DNA of 8,832 bases from DATKMG01 sp035541995 (GTDB lineage Bacteria; Acidobacteriota; Terriglobia; Versatilivoradales; Versatilivoraceae), in NCBI GenBank assembly GCA_035541995.1, contig DATKMG010000222.1:1-8832 (forward strand), in the 5' to 3' direction. The notes under the pieces were generated by a model. It saw nothing but the letters and a program-made list of their open reading frames with translations, ran no database searches and had not been told where the DNA came from. Positions 6,039 to 8,832 of the stretch are shown piece after piece (position 1 is the stretch's first letter; each line of letters opens with the position of its first letter). The translations under genes were made by a program, and so were the position numbers.

Positions 6039-6128
6039 TTGAACGTGGGAGCCGCGCAGGCGACCACCGCCACCCGTAGCGGCCATCGTCAAACTGGCCG
6101 CCGCTCGGAGATCGGCTCCCACATTCAA
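6039..6128. repeat. 90-bp element with 16-bp terminal inverted repeats
   Basis: TTGAACGTGGGAGCCG (6039-6054) and CGGCTCCCACATTCAA (6113-6128) are inverted repeats with one mismatch (15 of 16). A nested 7-bp hairpin, GCGGCCA (6079-6085) with TGGCCGC (6095-6101), sits in the interior. The right arm and adjoining bases (6099-6122) match 639-662 perfectly in the opposite orientation. The size, the nested palindromes and the second copy in another gap fit a REP/BIME-like or MITE-like dispersed element. No transposase is present in the window. Confidence 0.7.
6099..6122 (-). repeat. 24-nt dispersed repeat, copy 2 (inverted)
   Basis: This segment is the exact reverse complement of 639-662. It covers the right arm of the 90-bp inverted-repeat element plus 14 nt of its interior (CGCCGCTCGGAGAT). 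Confidence 0.75.
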
Positions 6129-6484
6129 ACAAAGAAGACCCACATTTACATAAAGCATTGCAGTGATAGCACAAGGACTATGGAGCTGCAAGCAAAAAGA
6201 TCCAAAAAGAAGGGAAACAACAAAAAACATAAAGAGATCAGAAACCCCTTACACCGAGCTCAGCTGACATGGCTCGACCAAGACAAGATACGAACACACC
6301 ACAGATTGTTGCACCAGATTCTAGCCAAATCGTGGCAAGTCTGTTAGATTTGCCCATATTGTCTGGGAAGGGAGTGGGTTTGTTTTATGCGATCTCTTAC
6401 ATTCGATTCGCGCTGGCTATTCTGCTGCGCACTGATCTTAGTCGTCATCTCAATCTCTGTTAATTACTTGAGTATAAACTTCAT

Positions 6485-6491
6485 GGGAGGG
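6485..6491 (+). promoter_or_regulatory. Shine-Dalgarno deciding the start of the CBM9-like gene
   Basis: GGGAGGG lies just before the ATG at 6495, with its GGAG core 5 nt upstream. The longest-frame start at 6387 has only AAGGGAG at a long 12-nt spacing. This favours the shorter, signal-less product, but the hydrophobic stretch encoded at 6414-6480 keeps the longer form open. Confidence 0.5.
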
Positions 6492-6494
6492 ACT

Positions 6495-7169
6495 ATGAAC
6501 CCAGAAGCGTTTTACAAGAGCTCTCTCCAAATTGATTCTGGTTACCTTTCCAAAGACTTCGTGCCGGACGGTAAGTTGGAGAAGTCGGCGTGGGGCAAGG
6601 CACAACGGCAGCGGATGGATACGGAGTGGGGGAGTGGTCAGGCGGCGCCACGGTCCGGCACACATGTGGCCAGCCTTTGGAGTTCGCGCTTTGTCTACTT
6701 TGCGTTCTGGTGCAAGTATTCCGTCTTGAATATTTACGAAGGAGAAGACTCAATCAAAGAAAAATGGGAACTGTGGAACCGGGATGTCGTCGAAGTCTTT
6801 CTTAATCCCGTCCCCAACCGATTCAGACACTATTATGAGTTTGAAGTCTCTCCCAACAATCAGTGGATCGACCTGGAGATCGACCTTGGGAAGGAACCGT
6901 TCAATGATTCGGGTTGGGATTCGGCCTTTGAGCACGCCACACGCGTCGAAGCCAAGGACCACATCTGGACTTGTGAGATGCGGATCCCGTTAAGATCAAT
7001 TCAAGTCGAGACTATCCTTCCGGGGCAGGAGTGGCGTCTCAATTTCTATCGCGCGGACGGTCCGGGAGACGACCGCCAACGCAAGTTTCTTAGCTGGAGC
7101 CCGAATCCTAGCGGCAAGTCCACTTTCCATCAGCCGGAGAGCTTTGGTTTGATTCGGTTTACCCGCTAA
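6495..7169 (+). CDS. CBM9-like carbohydrate-binding-fold protein (possible longer form from 6387)
   Basis: This is a 224-aa protein, counted from the ATG at 6495, forming a single domain like the family 9 carbohydrate-binding module fold. The opening DGKLEKSAWG (25-34) matches the D-G-x-L-x-x-x-x-W start seen in such domains. It is followed by LWNRDVVEVFL (93-103), YEFEVSPNNQWIDLEI (114-129), MRIPLRSI (162-169) and FHQPESFGLIRF (211-222). These match the conserved W-x-D-x-x-E-x-F, E-x-x-V-S-P-x-x-x-x-x-D and C-terminal F-H-x-P-x-x-F-G blocks I know from stand-alone CBM9-like proteins. It probably binds a sugar or glycan, and no catalytic role is assigned. The same frame is open back to an ATG at 6387. 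That extension adds 36 residues with a hydrophobic run (LFCCALILVVISISVNYL) that could be a membrane anchor or signal. A strong GGGAGGG site favours 6495. The gene diverges from the transporter and is followed after 195 bp by the GH13 gene. Confidence 0.8.
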   Translation: MNPEAFYKSSLQIDSGYLSKDFVPDGKLEKSAWGKAQRQRMDTEWGSGQAAPRSGTHVASLWSSRFVYFAFWCKYSVLNIYEGEDSIKEKWELWNRDVVEVFLNPVPNRFRHYYEFEVSPNNQWIDLEIDLGKEPFNDSGWDSAFEHATRVEAKDHIWTCEMRIPLRSIQVETILPGQEWRLNFYRADGPGDDRQRKFLSWSPNPSGKSTFHQPESFGLIRFTR

Positions 7170-7203
7170 GTGGGCATTAATTCAAGATCCATCGGGCCAT
7201 ACT

Positions 7204-7274
7204 CGTCCTCGTTCTCGTCGTCGTACTCGGAAGGTTCTTTGTCGAGGACGAGTACGAGCACGACGACGAGGACG
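7204..7274. repeat. Large CTCG/CGAG-rich inverted repeat between the CBM9-like and GH13 genes
   Basis: The arms 7204-7229 and 7249-7274 match as reverse complements at 22 of 26 positions across a 19-nt loop. Both arms are built from reiterated TCG/CGA triplets, in phrases such as TCGTCGTACTCG and CGAGTACGAG. The hairpin starts 35 nt after the CBM9-like stop codon. It could damp read-through or stabilise the 3' end, but only TTTT follows on the plus strand (7276-7279), so a standard intrinsic terminator is unproven. I recall similar CGAGTACGAG-type palindromes dispersed in other environmental bacterial genomes. Confidence 0.65.
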
Positions 7275-7352
7275 ATTTTCAAGAGAGCAATCGGTTCTCC
7301 TGGATTCCACCGGATCTGGTTTTAGCTCAATCCGTTTTAACCTGTCCTGTTC

Positions 7353-7359
7353 GGAGAGG
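7353..7359 (+). promoter_or_regulatory. Shine-Dalgarno of the GH13 gene
   Basis: GGAGAGG lies 5 nt before the ATG at 7365 and fixes the start of a gene that runs off the window edge. The encoded protein begins directly at the first barrel strand (VIYEINTWVW), as expected for a signal-less GH13 enzyme. Confidence 0.65.
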
Positions 7360-7364
7360 CACGC

Positions 7365-8832
7365 ATGCCTTGGCCCAAGTATCCCGTCATCTATGAAATT
7401 AACACCTGGGTCTGGTTGCAGGAACTTACTCGGCGATTTCAGTTCCAAGTGACTTTGGAGACTGTCCCCGCCGAAGAGTGGGACCGTCTGGGGGCACTGG
7501 GCGTCGACGCTGTATGGCTTATGGGAGTCTGGGAGCGCAGTCCCGAGGGCACGCTCATAGCCAGGCAACTTCCGGGCCTGCTGGCTGAGTACCAGAAGGC
7601 TCTGCCCGATTTCACCCTGCAGGACATCGTTGGCTCGCCATATTGCATCCGTCAATACTACGTCGATTCCCGTTTGGGTGGAACGACAGGGCTGGCAGTT
7701 GCCCGCGAGAAACTGGCGCAGCACGGTTTGCTGCTTTTGCTCGACTTTGTTCCAAATCACGTAGCCCTGGACCATCCTTGGGTCCTTCAACATCCGGAAT
7801 ACTTCATTCAGGGGAGCCACGATGACTTGCGGGCAAGTTCTTCCGAATTTTTTGAAGCGGGAGGTCAGGTAATTGCATGCGGTCGCGATCCCCATTTCCC
7901 GCCCTGGACTGATACCGCTCAACTGAATGCTTTCAGCACCGGATTGCGGCAAGCCGCGTCAGCTACCCTGCGTTCCATTGCAGGGCAATGCGACGGAGTG
8001 CGCTGCGACATGGCGATGCTGTTGATCAACCGCATTTTTGAAGGGACATGGAAGGAGCGCGCTGGGAAATGTCCGACCACCGAGTACTGGCATGAAGTAA
8101 TTTTAGCGGTGCGCAGACAGTTTCCCGATTTCCTGTTCATCGCGGAAGCATACTGGGATCTCGAATGGGATCTGCAGCAGCAAGGCTTCGATTACTGTTA
8201 CGACAAACGACTCTACGACAGGCTAGTGCACGATACTGCAGACAATGTACGGCTTCATTTGCTGGCTGCTCCTGACTATCAGGGAAGGCTATTGCGTTTT
8301 ATCGAGAACCACGACGAACCACGGGCCGCCGCTGCATTCGTTGGCGCTCAGTCACGCGCAGCGGCACTGATTATAGGCACACTGCCGGGTGCCAGGTTGT
8401 TCCACGAGGGGCAACTAGAGGGACGGAGGACTCAGTTACCGGTTCAACTGGGTCGTCGCCCGATTGAGCCAGAGGACAAGGAACTCCACGCGTTTTACTT
8501 CCGGTTATTTAAACTCATTCATGGCACCGTCTTCCACGACGGGGAGTGGCAACTCTGCGAGCGGGGCGGTTGGCCTGACAACCAGAGTTATTTGAACCTG
8601 GTGCCCTGGTGCTGGAAGTACCTGGAAGAACGGTTCCTGATTGTCGCCAATCTTTCAGCATCGAGCGTTCAGGGCCGTGTTCGCTTGCCGTGGCCTGAAC
8701 TATCAGGGCGAAGCTGGCACCTAATCGACCTGTTTAGCGGCGAAGTATATTTGCGCAACGGCAATGAGCTCCACAATCCTGGTCTCTACGCTGGTCTTGG
8801 CCCATGGGGTTTCCATTTTCTGAGGTTCGAGG
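7365..8832 (+). CDS. GH13 alpha-amylase-family glycosidase, 3' end outside the window
   Basis: 489 codons are open to the window edge. All four classical GH13 blocks are present: region I DFVPNH (127-132), region II GVRCDMAML with nucleophile Asp215 and Arg213, region III FIAEAYWD with acid/base Glu261, and region IV FIENHDEPR with His316 and Asp317. The catalytic triad is therefore complete. The protein starts at the first strand of the (beta/alpha)8 barrel (YEINTWVWL, 10-18) with no signal peptide, implying a cytoplasmic enzyme. The last 70 residues (FLIVANLSASSV, LIDLFSGEVY, GLGPWGFHFL) look like the C-terminal beta-sandwich, so only a few residues are probably missing. The family acts on alpha-glucans, trehalose or sucrose-type linkages by hydrolysis or transfer. 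The exact activity cannot be assigned. GGAGAGG 5 nt before the ATG supports this start. The gene lies downstream of the CBM9-like gene on the same strand, separated by a large hairpin, so co-transcription is possible but uncertain. Confidence 0.93.
   Translation, partial: MPWPKYPVIYEINTWVWLQELTRRFQFQVTLETVPAEEWDRLGALGVDAVWLMGVWERSPEGTLIARQLPGLLAEYQKALPDFTLQDIVGSPYCIRQYYVDSRLGGTTGLAVAREKLAQHGLLLLLDFVPNHVALDHPWVLQHPEYFIQGSHDDLRASSSEFFEAGGQVIACGRDPHFPPWTDTAQLNAFSTGLRQAASATLRSIAGQCDGVRCDMAMLLINRIFEGTWKERAGKCPTTEYWHEVILAVRRQFPDFLFIAEAYWDLEWDLQQQGFDYCYDKRLYDRLVHDTADNVRLHLLAAPDYQGRLLRFIENHDEPRAAAAFVGAQSRAAALIIGTLPGARLFHEGQLEGRRTQLPVQLGRRPIEPEDKELHAFYFRLFKLIHGTVFHDGEWQLCERGGWPDNQSYLNLVPWCWKYLEERFLIVANLSASSVQGRVRLPWPELSGRSWHLIDLFSGEVYLRNGNELHNPGLYAGLGPWGFHFLRFE

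Larger units (their letters stand above)
5893..6386. other. Gap of about 500 bp between divergent genes, with several repeats and a possible promoter
   Basis: No credible gene is seen. The gap holds a triple CACAGAG repeat (5934-5960), a 90-bp inverted-repeat element (6039-6128) and an A-rich stretch (about 6190-6240) without recognisable structure. A small inverted pair AGGATG/CATCCT at 5998-6018 begins a stretch (GTCATCCTGAAC) that resembles a dispersed motif I recall from other soil-bacterial genomes. The control regions for both divergent transcription units should lie here. Confidence 0.5.

Noticed and set aside
6039..6347. Plus-strand open frame of 102 codons between the divergent genes
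   Set aside because: Its first third is the 90-bp inverted-repeat element, and the rest is Lys/His/Gln-rich from an A-rich stretch. No domain or good ribosome site.
7204..7279. The large hairpin considered as a standard intrinsic terminator of the CBM9-like gene
   Set aside because: It is low-complexity and imperfect, and is followed by only four T residues. Kept as a repeat.
7182..7952. Minus-strand open frame of 256 codons
   Set aside because: It is antisense to the GH13 gene, whose four catalytic blocks are clear, and its Arg-rich N-terminal end lies near the CGA hairpin. No domain is seen.

Overview
The window looks like a piece of a soil or sediment bacterial chromosome with mid-range GC. 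The gene families and the abundance of dispersed palindromic extragenic repeats fit Acidobacteriota or Verrucomicrobiota best. This placement is an inference from recalled family distribution, not from a marker gene. I see no phage, transposase, CRISPR, tRNA or rRNA.

Layout. Five genes lie on the minus strand in one run, read from right to left: a ten-helix EamA/DMT transporter (5892-5032), an exported two-part alpha/beta hydrolase of the acetyl-xylan-esterase type (4980-2950), an extended-SDR epimerase/dehydratase-like protein (2770-1700), a DeoR-type sugar-responsive repressor (1591-800), and the start of a NagB-like glucosamine-6-phosphate deaminase/isomerase homologue that runs off the left edge (248-1). 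On the plus strand, diverging from the transporter, are a CBM9-like carbohydrate-binding-fold protein (6495-7169, possible upstream start at 6387) and a GH13 alpha-amylase-family glycosidase that runs off the right edge (7365-8832).

Together the genes read as a carbohydrate (perhaps amino-sugar or acetylated-sugar) utilisation locus. The parts are an exported esterase, a small-solute transporter, a sugar-nucleotide or sugar oxidoreductase fold, a phosphosugar isomerase homologue, and a DeoR repressor whose family usually senses phosphorylated sugars. The actual substrate cannot be read from the sequence.

The least explained part is the non-coding DNA. All four larger gaps carry structured, non-coding-looking repeats. 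These are a mosaic of hairpins at 249-799, a 131-bp element with near-perfect 18-bp terminal inverted repeats just upstream of the epimerase (2773-2903), a 90-bp element with 16-bp terminal inverted repeats (6039-6128) that shares a perfect 24-nt segment in opposite orientation with 639-662, a triple CACAGAG repeat (5934-5960), and a large CGAG/CTCG hairpin (7204-7274). I found no convincing new defence or signalling system. The miniature inverted-repeat elements are the best candidates for something undescribed.
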